A program made the translations under genes and the position numbers. A stretch of DNA of 64,000 nt from Ciceribacter ferrooxidans (GTDB lineage Bacteria; Pseudomonadota; Alphaproteobacteria; Rhizobiales; Rhizobiaceae): positions 1-64,000 of the forward strand of contig NZ_SDVB01000065.1 in the NCBI RefSeq assembly GCF_004137355.1, given 5' to 3'. Positions within the stretch are counted from its first letter, which is position 1; every line of letters begins with the position of its first letter. Below, in pieces: positions 8,949 through 16,886 of this stretch. The notes below the pieces were generated by a model, which was given only the letters and a program-made list of their open reading frames with translations, did not search any database and was not told where the DNA came from.

Positions 8949-8960
8949 TCCGTATACGGA
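8949..8960. promoter_or_regulatory. Perfect 12-bp palindrome TCCGTATACGGA
   Basis: TCCGTATACGGA is an exact palindrome that ends 7 bp before operator copy 2 and lies upstream of the plus-strand racemase-like gene. It could be a protein-binding site or part of the promoter. No family could be assigned. Confidence 0.35.
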
Positions 8961-8967
8961 CGATAAT

Positions 8968-8983
8968 ATGGCAGCGCTGTCAT
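8968..8983. promoter_or_regulatory. LacI-type operator, copy 2
   Basis: This is a second exact copy of ATGGCAGCGCTGTCAT, 164 bp from copy 1 and 56 bp upstream of the racemase-like gene. The two copies sit one near each divergent transcription unit, an arrangement that allows repression of both promoters and possibly looping. The intergenic stretch 8681-9039 holds no gene. Confidence 0.75.
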
Positions 8984-9039
8984 CATAAAATCTGCTCGAA
9001 CCTGATCGCAGGCGAGAAATCGAACCGGAGAGCCCGCTG

Positions 9040-9738
9040 ATGCCCGACGCGACAAAGGCCGCCATGTCCATCGCCATGATTCATACGGTTGCAGGCCTGG
9101 TTCCGACACTGGACAAGCTTGCCAGGCGTGAACTGGAGGGCTGGGAGCCCTTCAACATTCTCGATGAAAGCCTGCTGAGGAATACGATCCGGGAGGGTAG
9201 CCTCTCGAAAGCGACGATGCGGCGCCTGACACAGTACGTTTGGTCGGCCGTCGACGGCGGTGCCGATGCCGTTCTCGTCACCTGCTCCTCGCTCGGTCCG
9301 GCCGTTGATGCCGCGCGACGCCTTTGCCCCGTGCCACTCTTCCGCATCGACACGGGCATGGCCCTCGAAGCGGTGTCGAAATCGTCGCGGATCGGCGTCC
9401 TCGCTACGTTGCCGACGACGCTCGGCCCCACCGGCGACGTCATCAGGAGGGCCGCGGCCGATACCGGGCGCGCCGATTGCCGCGTCACGGAAGAGCTGTG
9501 CGAGGGAGCGTTCCAGCGCCTGTCGGCCGGCGCCCGCGAGGAACACGATGCCATCGTGGTCGACGGTTTCCGGCGGCTTGCGCCGAAGGTCGACCTGATC
9601 GTCCTCGCCCAGGCGTCGATGGCGAATGCGCTCGCCCCTCTCGGCCCCGAGCCGGGCGGCGTGCCGGTGCTGACCAGCCCCGAACTCGGCATGCGCCACG
9701 TCAGGGAGCAGCTTTCAGCAGGCGTGCCCCGGCGGTGA
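9040..9738 (+). CDS. Aspartate/glutamate racemase-family protein with altered second active-site motif
   Basis: A 232-residue protein of the Asp/Glu/hydantoin racemase superfamily. The first half carries the expected catalytic cysteine, Cys82 in VLVTCSSLGP. In the second half the motif that normally reads LGC(A/T) reads LAQASM at about residues 189-194, with Gln191 where the second cysteine would be. It may therefore be a one-cysteine isomerase, decarboxylase or lyase rather than a two-base racemase. It is the first gene of the plus-strand unit, followed 83 bp later by an aldo/keto reductase, and has an operator just upstream. It is expected in the cytoplasm acting on a carboxylic acid intermediate; the substrate is unknown. 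Confidence 0.75.
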   Translation: MPDATKAAMSIAMIHTVAGLVPTLDKLARRELEGWEPFNILDESLLRNTIREGSLSKATMRRLTQYVWSAVDGGADAVLVTCSSLGPAVDAARRLCPVPLFRIDTGMALEAVSKSSRIGVLATLPTTLGPTGDVIRRAAADTGRADCRVTEELCEGAFQRLSAGAREEHDAIVVDGFRRLAPKVDLIVLAQASMANALAPLGPEPGGVPVLTSPELGMRHVREQLSAGVPRR

Positions 9739-9821
9739 ACGCGCCGGGGCCTGCTCGTGCAGACCACGACATCAAGGCTGCCGGGCGGTGTCCCGGGCAG
9801 CGTCAAGCCAAGGAGTAGAAT

Positions 9822-10883
9822 ATGGAATATCGGCAACTCGGCCGCTCTGGCCTCAAGGTCTCGGCGGTGAGCATGGGCACCTTCTCGTTCGGCGGCAAGG
9901 GCGATTTCGCCATGGTCGCAAGCCAGGGCGTCAAGGAGGCGCAACGGCTGGTCGACACCTGTATCGACGGTGGCATCAACCTCTTCGATACCGCCAACAT
10001 GTATTCCGCCGGACGTTCGGAGGAAATTCTCGGCGAGGTCCTGGAAGGACGTCGTGACAAGGTTCTCGTCTCCAGCAAGGCGCGAATGCGGATCGGGGAC
10101 GGCCCCAACGACGAAGGCGTGTCGCGCTATCACCTCATCCGCGAATGCGAGCGGAGCCTGAAGCGCCTGCGCACCGACCATATCGACATCTATTTCATGC
10201 ACGAATGGGACGGACTTACCCCGGCCGAAGAGATGCTTTCGGCGCTGGACACGTTGGTCAGTCAGGGAAAGGTCCGCTATGTCGGCTGCTCGAACTATTC
10301 CGGCTGGCACATCATGAAGGTGCTGGGGGTTGCGGATCTCAAGAATTATCCCCGCTTCGTCACGCAGCAGATCCACTACACGCTGGAAGCGCGGGAGGCG
10401 GAATACGAGCTCCTGCCGATCTCCGTGGATCAGGGCCTCGGCGTCATGGTCTGGAGTCCGCTCGCGGCCGGTCTTCTTTCAGGCGCGTTCCGCCGCGATC
10501 GGACGCCTTCCGACTCTCGCCAGGCGGCCGGGTGGAGCGAACCTCCGATCCGCGACAAAGAGCGCCTGTGGACCATCGTCGACGTTCTGGTCGAGATCGC
10601 CGGAGCACGAGGCGTCACGCCGGCTCAGGTCGCACTGGCATGGACGCTGTCACGACCGGCAATTGCCTCCGTCGTCGTCGGCGGGCTGACTGAACAGCAT
10701 TTCCGCGACAACATCGCCGCGGTCGACCTGGAACTGAGCATTCAGGAGCTGGAACGACTGAACGCCGTCAGCCGTCTCCCCTACATCTATCCCTATTGGC
10801 ACCAGCACAACTTCGCCAGGGAACGCTTCTGCGCAGGCGACTGGGCTCTGCATCAAAGCTACGAAGATCTCGGGAAAATCTGA
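9822..10883 (+). CDS. Aldo/keto reductase
   Basis: A 353-residue NADP-dependent aldo/keto reductase of the larger bacterial type (YghZ/YajO-like). The catalytic tetrad is visible as Asp56 and Tyr61 in FDTANMYS, Lys86 in VSSKAR, and His127 in YFMHEWD. The C-terminal cofactor-binding region SVVVGGLTEQHF is present. AGGAG precedes the ATG. It follows the racemase-like gene and lies in the block controlled by the LacI-type operators. A role in interconverting an aldose or keto sugar with its alcohol or lactone before the acid-sugar pathway is plausible but not shown. Confidence 0.88.
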   Translation: MEYRQLGRSGLKVSAVSMGTFSFGGKGDFAMVASQGVKEAQRLVDTCIDGGINLFDTANMYSAGRSEEILGEVLEGRRDKVLVSSKARMRIGDGPNDEGVSRYHLIRECERSLKRLRTDHIDIYFMHEWDGLTPAEEMLSALDTLVSQGKVRYVGCSNYSGWHIMKVLGVADLKNYPRFVTQQIHYTLEAREAEYELLPISVDQGLGVMVWSPLAAGLLSGAFRRDRTPSDSRQAAGWSEPPIRDKERLWTIVDVLVEIAGARGVTPAQVALAWTLSRPAIASVVVGGLTEQHFRDNIAAVDLELSIQELERLNAVSRLPYIYPYWHQHNFARERFCAGDWALHQSYEDLGKI

Positions 10884-10890
10884 GGAAGGC

Positions 10891-10911
10891 AGGCGGGTCC
10901 GGGACCCGCCT
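10891..10911. terminator. Bidirectional terminator hairpin
   Basis: AGGCGGGTC at 10891-10899 pairs with GACCCGCCT at 10903-10911 around a 3-nt loop. It lies between the convergent aldo/keto reductase and otnI genes. It is compact and GC-rich but has no long T-run. Confidence 0.6.
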
Positions 10912-10939
10912 CCAAGACTTGCCTCCATCTCCGGCCGGA

Positions 10940-11719
10940 TCAGCCGGCGAACGCCTTCAGCCAGCCGAGCCCGGCGACGGTTTCGCCCGCCGGGCGATAT
11001 TCACAGCCGACGTAGCCGGCATAGCCGAGCGCATCGAGCTCCCGGAGAACCCGGAAATCATCGAGTTCTCCGGTTCCCGGTTCGTTGCGTGTCGGCACCG
11101 ATGCGATCTGGATGTGGCCGGTGATCGGCATCAACTCGCGCAGCCCTCGGATCACGTCGCCATGAATGATCTGGCGATGATAGATGTCGAACTGCAGCTT
11201 GAGATTGCGGCGGCCCATATCGGCGATGAGGTCGGCGGCGAAATTGAAATCATTGAGGAAATAGCCCGGCATGTCGCGCGGGTTGATCGGCTCGATCAGC
11301 ACGTCGAGGCCCGCCTCCCCGGCTTTGTCGCAGGTGAACGCCAGCGAGGAACGGTACGTGGCGCGGGCCTTGGCGTCCGAACGATCGGCGAGCCCGCTCA
11401 TCACATGCAGCCGCCCGACACCGGTCGCCCGCGCATAGCGCAATGCCGTCTCCACGGATTGGCGGAACTCCCCTTCCCTTCCTGGCACCGCAGCCAGTCC
11501 GCGTTCTCCGCCCGCCCAATTGCCGGGCGGGAGATTGAACAGCGCCTGGGTCAACCCGGCGGCGTCCAGCCGCGCGCGGATGACGTCCGGCTCGAAGTCG
11601 TAAGGGAACAGAAACTCGACCGCCTCGAAACCGGCGGCAGCGGCAGCCGCGAACCGGTCGAGAAATCCGGCCTCGTTGAACATCATGGTCAGATTTGCGG
11701 CAAAGCGCGGCATGCTCAC
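10940..11719 (-). CDS. otnI: 2-oxotetronate isomerase (hydroxypyruvate isomerase family)
   Basis: A 259-residue TIM-barrel protein of the hydroxypyruvate isomerase (Hyi) family. The conserved metal and acid residues are visible in LDVLIEPIN and VGCEYRP, with KLQFDIYH between them. In the known threonate/erythronate pathway OtnI converts 2-oxotetronate to 3-oxotetronate. The start taken is the GTG at 11719, because GTGA overlaps the stop of ltnD; an ATG two codons later is the alternative. Coupling to LtnD, and the nearby OtnK and OtnC, make the OtnI role much more likely than general hydroxypyruvate isomerase. Confidence 0.88.
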   Translation of the reverse strand: MSMPRFAANLTMMFNEAGFLDRFAAAAAAGFEAVEFLFPYDFEPDVIRARLDAAGLTQALFNLPPGNWAGGERGLAAVPGREGEFRQSVETALRYARATGVGRLHVMSGLADRSDAKARATYRSSLAFTCDKAGEAGLDVLIEPINPRDMPGYFLNDFNFAADLIADMGRRNLKLQFDIYHRQIIHGDVIRGLRELMPITGHIQIASVPTRNEPGTGELDDFRVLRELDALGYAGYVGCEYRPAGETVAGLGWLKAFAG

Positions 11720-12636
11720 TGCCTCCCCGGCGCTTCGGGCAGTTTCAGTCCGGCGACCTGCGCCAGAAGGCGGGCAACCGAGGCGTCGTCGTCACGCCCC
11801 ATGCCGGCGGCCGACGTCATGATGAACATCTGCAGGGCCGTCGAGGCGATCGACAGCGGGAACTTCAGGTCCCGCCCGATATCGGAAACGATCCCGAGAT
11901 CCTTCGTGAAGATATCGATCGCGCTCCGCGGCGCGTAATCGCCCTCGAGGATATGCGGAACGCGATTTTCGAACATCCAGGAGTTGCCGGCGGACGCGGT
12001 GATGACTTCGTAGACCTTGTCAATGTCGAGGCCCAAGGCCTTGGCGAAAGTGATAGCCTCGCATGCAGCCGCAATGTGAACGCCGGCCAGCAACTGATTG
12101 ACAATCTTGAACGACGCGCCGATTCCGGCCCGATCCCCCAGCTCGTAGACCTTCTGCGCAATGGCGTCGAGCACGGGGCGAACCTTGTCGAAGGCCTCCG
12201 GCCGGCCCGACGCCATGATCGTCAGCTGGCCCGCGGCGGCCTTACCGGCGCCGCCGCTGATCGGTGCGTCGATATAGTCGCGCCCCTGCGCCTGCACACG
12301 CTCTTCGAAGCCGCGTGCCATATCCGGCCCCATCGTGGCGAAGGAGAGCACGACGCCGCCCTTCGCCATCGCCGCAACCACACCGTGGTCGCCAAAGAGG
12401 ACGGTTTCCGTCTGGTTCGCATTGACGACGACGGTGATGACGACATCCGCGCCGTCGGCCGCTTTGGCCGGGTCGCCGTTCGCCTTTCCGCCGGCCTCGA
12501 CAAAGCGCGTCATCGCGGCCTCGCTGACGTCGCAGCCGGTCGTCTCGAAGCCGGCGCGCAGCAGCGAGGTGGCGACCCCCATTCCCATGGACCCGAGCCC
12601 GACGACGCAGACTTTCAAACCCGTTTGATTGCTCAT
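11716..12636 (-). CDS. ltnD: L-threonate dehydrogenase (3-hydroxyisobutyrate dehydrogenase family)
   Basis: A 306-residue beta-hydroxyacid dehydrogenase. The N-terminal NAD-binding motif is GLGSMGMG, the substrate-binding loop is DAPISGGAGKA, and the catalytic lysine lies in GASFKIVNQLLAG. LtnD oxidises L-threonate to 2-oxotetronate, the substrate of OtnI, whose start codon overlaps this gene's stop. The gene diverges from otnK across a 218-bp promoter region with an operator-like site at 12711. The identity rests on family resemblance plus a complete set of pathway neighbours. Confidence 0.88.
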   Translation of the reverse strand: MSNQTGLKVCVVGLGSMGMGVATSLLRAGFETTGCDVSEAAMTRFVEAGGKANGDPAKAADGADVVITVVVNANQTETVLFGDHGVVAAMAKGGVVLSFATMGPDMARGFEERVQAQGRDYIDAPISGGAGKAAAGQLTIMASGRPEAFDKVRPVLDAIAQKVYELGDRAGIGASFKIVNQLLAGVHIAAACEAITFAKALGLDIDKVYEVITASAGNSWMFENRVPHILEGDYAPRSAIDIFTKDLGIVSDIGRDLKFPLSIASTALQMFIMTSAAGMGRDDDASVARLLAQVAGLKLPEAPGRQ

Positions 12637-12710
12637 CTATGAAAACACCTTCTGATCCGTCGTCATCCTGCCGCTCCGCAGGCGCTTGCTTTTCCTCTCC
12701 CGGAAAAGTA

Positions 12711-12726
12711 ATGATAGCGTTGCCAC
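12711..12726. promoter_or_regulatory. LacI-type operator, variant copy 3
   Basis: ATGATAGCGTTGCCAC matches the reverse complement of the two operators at 8804 and 8968 at 13 of 16 positions, keeping the TGRYAGCG half well. It sits in the divergent ltnD/otnK promoter region, where the same repressor would be expected to act. Confidence 0.55.
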
Positions 12727-12854
12727 TACATGGTTAGCCCATCTGCGAATTCCATTGCAAGCCCTTATTTTCGCCAGAAGATCAACGGCTTCGATGCGTT
12801 TCCGGAGGGCCGGCCCGCGGCCGGGCGGCCGCAGTCATATCTGGGAGGAAGAAT

Positions 12855-14138
12855 GTGCTGATTGGCGCTGTTGCCGATGACATCACCGGGGCCACGGACC
12901 TGTGTCTCATGCTCTCTCGCGAGGGCATGCGCACGATCCAGGTGATTGGCGTGCCAACCGATGATGTCGAGCTTACTGACGCGGACGCCGTCGTCGTTGC
13001 CCTGAAATCGCGCACGATCCCGGCCGCAGAGGCGGTCGAGATGTCGTGTGCCTCCGCCCGCGCGCTTCTGGCCGCCGGCGCCGAGCAGCTCATCTTCAAA
13101 TACTGTTCGACATTCGACTCCACGGATGCCGGCAATATCGGGCCGGTCGCGGAAGCGCTGCAGGATCTGACCGGGGCGCCGGTGACGATCGCCTGTCCGT
13201 CGTTTCCGGCCGCCGGGCGCACTATCTACAAGGGACACCTCTTCGTCGGCGACAGGCTGCTCTCGGAAAGCCCGCTCAAGGATCATCCGCTGACGCCAAT
13301 GCGTGATCCCGATCTGGTGCGGGTGCTGCAGCGGCAGTGCCGCCGGCCGGTCGGCCTCGTGCAGGCCGAGACCATTGCGAAGGGTCCGGACGCCGTGAAA
13401 GCCGCCTTCGCCGAGCAATATGCCGCCGGCAAGCGCATACTGATCGTCGACACGCTGAGCGACGCCGATCTCAGGACAATCGGCAAGGCCTGCGTCGGGA
13501 TGAAGCTCGTGACGGGCGGTTCCGGCGTCGCCATGGGACTGCCGGAGAATTTCAGGCAGAGGCGCGGTTTCGTGCCGCCGCCGAGGGAGACGCGGATGGC
13601 GGCCCCGGCCGGCCGCGCGGCCATTCTCGCCGGCTCATGTTCGGCGGCGACGCGCGGCCAGATCGAGGCAGCGAAAGCCGCAGGGCTGCCCGTGCTGCGG
13701 CTCGACATCGCTGCCGTCGCGGATGGGCGCCAGACGGCCGCCGATCTCGCCCAGTGGGCGATCAACACGCCGGCCGATCGACCGCCGCTGATCTACTCCA
13801 GCGCCGGTCCCGACGAACTGGCCGAGATCCAGACGCGGATGGGACGCCACGAGTCCGGTGCCCTAGTGGAAAGAACCCTGGCGGACGTCGCGCGTCGCCT
13901 CGCGGGCGCCGGTTTCTCCCGCTTTCTCGTCGCCGGCGGGGAAACGTCCGGCGCGATCGTCGAGGCGCTCGGTGTCAAGGTCCTGCTGATCGGGCCGGAG
14001 ATCGACCCGGGCGTGCCGTGGACGCGAAGCATTTCGGGTCCCGATCTCGCACTGGCGCTCAAATCGGGAAATTTCGGTGCCGCGGACTTCTTCCTGAAGG
14101 CATGGGATCTGCTTGAATTGGAGACCGCAGATGCATGA
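12855..14138 (+). CDS. otnK: 3-oxotetronate 4-kinase (DUF1537 four-carbon acid sugar kinase)
   Basis: A 427-residue protein of the DUF1537 kinase family. The N-terminal acid-sugar-binding domain opens with IGAVADDITGATDLCLML, and the C-terminal nucleotide-binding domain carries VAGGETSGAIVEALGV. It phosphorylates 3-oxotetronate using ATP, ahead of decarboxylation by OtnC. The start is a GTG preceded by GGAGGA at 12844; an ATG two bases upstream is out of frame and closes at once. The gene overlaps otnC by 8 bp. DUF1537 kinases also serve D-threonate, hydroxyaspartate and apionate routes, so an alternative substrate is possible, but ltnD and otnI next door favour this one. Confidence 0.92.
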   Translation: MLIGAVADDITGATDLCLMLSREGMRTIQVIGVPTDDVELTDADAVVVALKSRTIPAAEAVEMSCASARALLAAGAEQLIFKYCSTFDSTDAGNIGPVAEALQDLTGAPVTIACPSFPAAGRTIYKGHLFVGDRLLSESPLKDHPLTPMRDPDLVRVLQRQCRRPVGLVQAETIAKGPDAVKAAFAEQYAAGKRILIVDTLSDADLRTIGKACVGMKLVTGGSGVAMGLPENFRQRRGFVPPPRETRMAAPAGRAAILAGSCSAATRGQIEAAKAAGLPVLRLDIAAVADGRQTAADLAQWAINTPADRPPLIYSSAGPDELAEIQTRMGRHESGALVERTLADVARRLAGAGFSRFLVAGGETSGAIVEALGVKVLLIGPEIDPGVPWTRSISGPDLALALKSGNFGAADFFLKAWDLLELETADA

Positions 14139-14772
14139 TCTCAACCGTCTGCGTGACGAGGTCTGCCGTGTGGGTCAGTCGCTGTTTCAAAGGGGGCTGA
14201 CCTCCGGATCGACTGGCAATATCTCGGTCAGGACGCCCGACGGCGGCTGGCTGATGACGCCGACCAATGCCTCGCTCGGGAACCTCGACCCCGCTCGCCT
14301 CTCCCTGTTCGACGCGGAGGCCCGCTTCATCGACGGGGACGCGCCGACGAAGGAAGCGTTCCTGCATTTTTCGATGTACGGCGAACGTGCGGATGCCGGC
14401 GCCGTCGTGCACCTCCATTCGACCCATTCGACCGCGGTAAGCATCATGGCCGATGTCGATCCCGAGGATGTACTGCCGGCACTGACCGCCTATTACGTCA
14501 TGCGCGTCGGGCGCCTGCCCCTCGTTCCCTATTACGCGCCCGGCGACAAGGCACTCGCCGAGGCGGTGCGCAGCCTCGCCAGCCGGCACCATGCCATGTT
14601 GCTCGCCAATCACGGACCGGTCGTCGCCGGGACGAGCCTCGCCAACGCGCAGTATGCAACGGAAGAGCTCGAAGAGACGGCAAAACTCTTCCTGATGCTG
14701 CAGAACCACGCCAAGCGCGTCCTGACGCCCGAGCAGGTCGCGGATCTGCGCCGACGCTTCGCCCTTCCCTGA
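14131..14772 (+). CDS. otnC: 3-oxotetronate 4-phosphate decarboxylase (class II aldolase fold)
   Basis: A 213-residue class II aldolase/adducin-type protein. The phosphate-binding TGNISVR, the acidic residue in TKEAFLH, the metal-binding histidines in HLHSTHS, and a third histidine in LLANHGPVV are all present. It decarboxylates 3-oxotetronate 4-phosphate to dihydroxyacetone phosphate. The ATG at 14131 is preceded by GGAGA and overlaps the end of otnK; a TTG six codons earlier lacks a ribosome-binding site. Confidence 0.9.
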   Translation: MHDLNRLRDEVCRVGQSLFQRGLTSGSTGNISVRTPDGGWLMTPTNASLGNLDPARLSLFDAEARFIDGDAPTKEAFLHFSMYGERADAGAVVHLHSTHSTAVSIMADVDPEDVLPALTAYYVMRVGRLPLVPYYAPGDKALAEAVRSLASRHHAMLLANHGPVVAGTSLANAQYATEELEETAKLFLMLQNHAKRVLTPEQVADLRRRFALP

Positions 14773-14828
14773 CCGGCCGCGCCGATCAGCAAACCCTATT
14801 TTCGATAGATTCGCAGGAGAAGAAAACT

Positions 14829-15731
14829 ATGAACACGACGGCAAATGAAACGGTGGGCTTCGTCGGGGTCGGCCTCATGGGTCACGGCATGGCCAAGAAC
14901 ATCGTCGAGAAGGGATATCCCCTGACGGTCATCGCTCACCGGAACCGCAAGCCGATCGAAGATCTCGTCTCCCGCGGCGCGACGGAAGCGAAGTCGCTCG
15001 AAGAGCTCGCTGCCGCGTCCACCATCGTGTTTCTCTGCCTCACCAGTTCAAGGGAGGTCGAAGCCGTCGTCAACGCCATGAAGCCGAAGCTCGCCCGCGG
15101 GGCCGTCATCGTCGACTGTTCGACGGGGGACCCGACCGTCACCGCCCGGCTGGCGGACGAACTGAAGGCGCTCGGCATCCATTTCGCCGATGCCCCCTTG
15201 AGCCGAACGCCGAAGGAAGCCTGGGAAGGCACGCTCGATGCGATGGTCGGCGCCGACGATGATATCTTCGCACGAATCCGTCCGGTGATTGCGACCTGGG
15301 CCGGGAAGATCGTTCACATCGGCGGCATCGCCGACGGTCACCGGATGAAGCTGCTGAACAACTTCATCGCGCTGGGCATGGGCGCGCTGTTCGCGGAGGC
15401 GATAGCGCTGTCACGCAAGGTGGGGATTTCGGTCGACCGGTTCGACAGCGTGATCCGCGGCGGTCGCATGGACAGCGGCTTCTACCAGACCTTCATGGGC
15501 TATGTCCTCGAAGGCAACAGGGAAGCGCACCGGTTTACGTTGTCGAACGCCTACAAGGATCTCAAATACCTGGAATCCATGGCGAATGCGGCGACCGTCG
15601 CGACGCCGCTCGCCAGCGCGACGAAGAACTCCTACGCGGTTGCGGTCGCCGGCGGCGGCGGCGGACCGGAAGACTACGTGCCGCATCTCGCCGACTTCAT
15701 CGCGAGACTCAACGGGCTGGAGACGAAATAG
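14829..15731 (+). CDS. Second beta-hydroxyacid dehydrogenase with unusual substrate loop
   Basis: A 300-residue NAD(P)-dependent oxidoreductase of the 3-hydroxyisobutyrate dehydrogenase family. It has the Rossmann motif GVGLMGHGMA and the catalytic lysine in RMKLLNNF. The substrate loop, normally DAPVSGG in this family, reads DAPLSRTPKEAWEG here, which suggests a substrate different from that of LtnD. It is the last gene of the otnK-otnC unit; AGGAG precedes its ATG. It may be a tartronate-semialdehyde-type reductase or act on a branch substrate. Confidence 0.85.
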   Translation: MNTTANETVGFVGVGLMGHGMAKNIVEKGYPLTVIAHRNRKPIEDLVSRGATEAKSLEELAAASTIVFLCLTSSREVEAVVNAMKPKLARGAVIVDCSTGDPTVTARLADELKALGIHFADAPLSRTPKEAWEGTLDAMVGADDDIFARIRPVIATWAGKIVHIGGIADGHRMKLLNNFIALGMGALFAEAIALSRKVGISVDRFDSVIRGGRMDSGFYQTFMGYVLEGNREAHRFTLSNAYKDLKYLESMANAATVATPLASATKNSYAVAVAGGGGGPEDYVPHLADFIARLNGLETK

Positions 15732-15848
15732 GCCGGCCATCCGGGATACGTGACGAGGGGCAATCGGGCGTGAGGTGTTTCCGCGCCGGAGCCTCTCGTC
15801 CGGGCTCCACGTCGGCGCACATCCCCGGAACGCGTGTCGGCGTCTTCA

Positions 15849-16886
15849 CTAACCGCCCAGAACCGACATGTGGCGCCCAATACCGCTCTCGGCCGGACGA
15901 AAGGCGTCGAATGTGTGGCCTTTCGGCTTGCGCGACAAGGCACCGCGGATCAGTTGGTCAACGACCGACAAGTCGCCGGACCCGCGCAGAGCATCGCGAA
16001 GGCCGATAGCGCCCTCCTGCCCAAGGCAGGTGAAGAGATCACCGGTGCAGCTGACGCGCACCCTGTTGCAGCTTGCGCAGAAATCGCAAGACAAGGGCGT
16101 GATGAATCCGAGGCGGCCATTCGTTTCTGCGACCTGCACATAGCGAGCGGGTCCGCCGCTGCGATCCGGGACAGGGACGAGTGTCCACCGTTTCTCGAGC
16201 GACCGCCGCAAATGCTGGAGAGACAGGAAACTGCCGCTGCGGTCGTGGCCGGTATTCCCGAGAGGCATTTCCTCGATCAGCGTCAGGTCCATTCCGCGAC
16301 GATGGGCGAAGTGGATGAGGTCATCCACTTCCTCTTCGAACGCTCCGGACATCGCGACCGTATTGATCTTCACCCTGAGGCCGGCGGCGAGCGCCGCGTC
16401 GATACCGTCGAGGACCGGCGGCAGGCGTCCGCGGCGCGTGATCTGCGCGTAGCGGTCGGCGTCGAGAGTATCGAGTGAGACATTGACGCGGCGCACGCCC
16501 GCCGCAAAGAGAGCCTCGGCATGACGGGAGAGAAGCGTGCCATTGGTGGTCAGGGTCACTTCGTCCAGATCGCCATCGTCCAGATGCGGTGCAAGAAGCT
16601 CGAACAACTGCATGACGTTCCTGCGCACCAGCGGTTCGCCACCCGTCAGCCTGATCTTGCGCACACCGCCCCGCATGAACACGCATGCCAGCCGATAGAG
16701 TTCCTCGAGCGTCAGCACCTCGCGCCGTGGCAGGAAGGCCATCTGCTCGCTCATGCAATAGACGCAGCGAAGATCGCAACGGTCGGTCACGGACAGGCGC
16801 AGGTAGGTGACCTGCCGTCCGAAACCGTCGACCAACGGAGAGTGCGCCGAGTGAGTTGCCGGGGCGAACCCCCGTTCATGCCGCAT
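15849..16886 (-). CDS. moaA: GTP 3',8-cyclase, molybdenum cofactor biosynthesis protein A
   Basis: A 345-residue radical SAM enzyme. The N-terminal CxxxCxxC cluster (CDLRCVYC) and the C-terminal second iron-sulfur cluster set (CDFCASC and a further Cys) are present. The protein ends in Gly-Gly, as the family requires. It catalyses the first step of molybdopterin synthesis. It is the last gene of the nitrate reductase operon and overlaps the DUF2478 gene by 11 bp, so molybdenum-cofactor supply is co-expressed with the Mo enzyme. Confidence 0.95.
   Translation of the reverse strand: MRHERGFAPATHSAHSPLVDGFGRQVTYLRLSVTDRCDLRCVYCMSEQMAFLPRREVLTLEELYRLACVFMRGGVRKIRLTGGEPLVRRNVMQLFELLAPHLDDGDLDEVTLTTNGTLLSRHAEALFAAGVRRVNVSLDTLDADRYAQITRRGRLPPVLDGIDAALAAGLRVKINTVAMSGAFEEEVDDLIHFAHRRGMDLTLIEEMPLGNTGHDRSGSFLSLQHLRRSLEKRWTLVPVPDRSGGPARYVQVAETNGRLGFITPLSCDFCASCNRVRVSCTGDLFTCLGQEGAIGLRDALRGSGDLSVVDQLIRGALSRKPKGHTFDAFRPAESGIGRHMSVLGG

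Noticed and set aside
9774-9802. Imperfect hairpin GCTGCCGGG/CCCGGGCAGC before the aldo/keto reductase
   Set aside because: It has a bulge, no T-run, and lies within what appears to be one operon; not called a terminator.
15403-15420. AGCGCTGTCA inside the second hydroxyacid dehydrogenase gene, resembling the LacI operator
   Set aside because: Only one half matches (11 of 16) and it lies in coding sequence, so chance is the simplest explanation.
15787-15807. Six-bp stem GGAGCC/GGCTCC between the convergent dehydrogenase and moaA genes
   Set aside because: Too short and with too large a loop to call a terminator with confidence.
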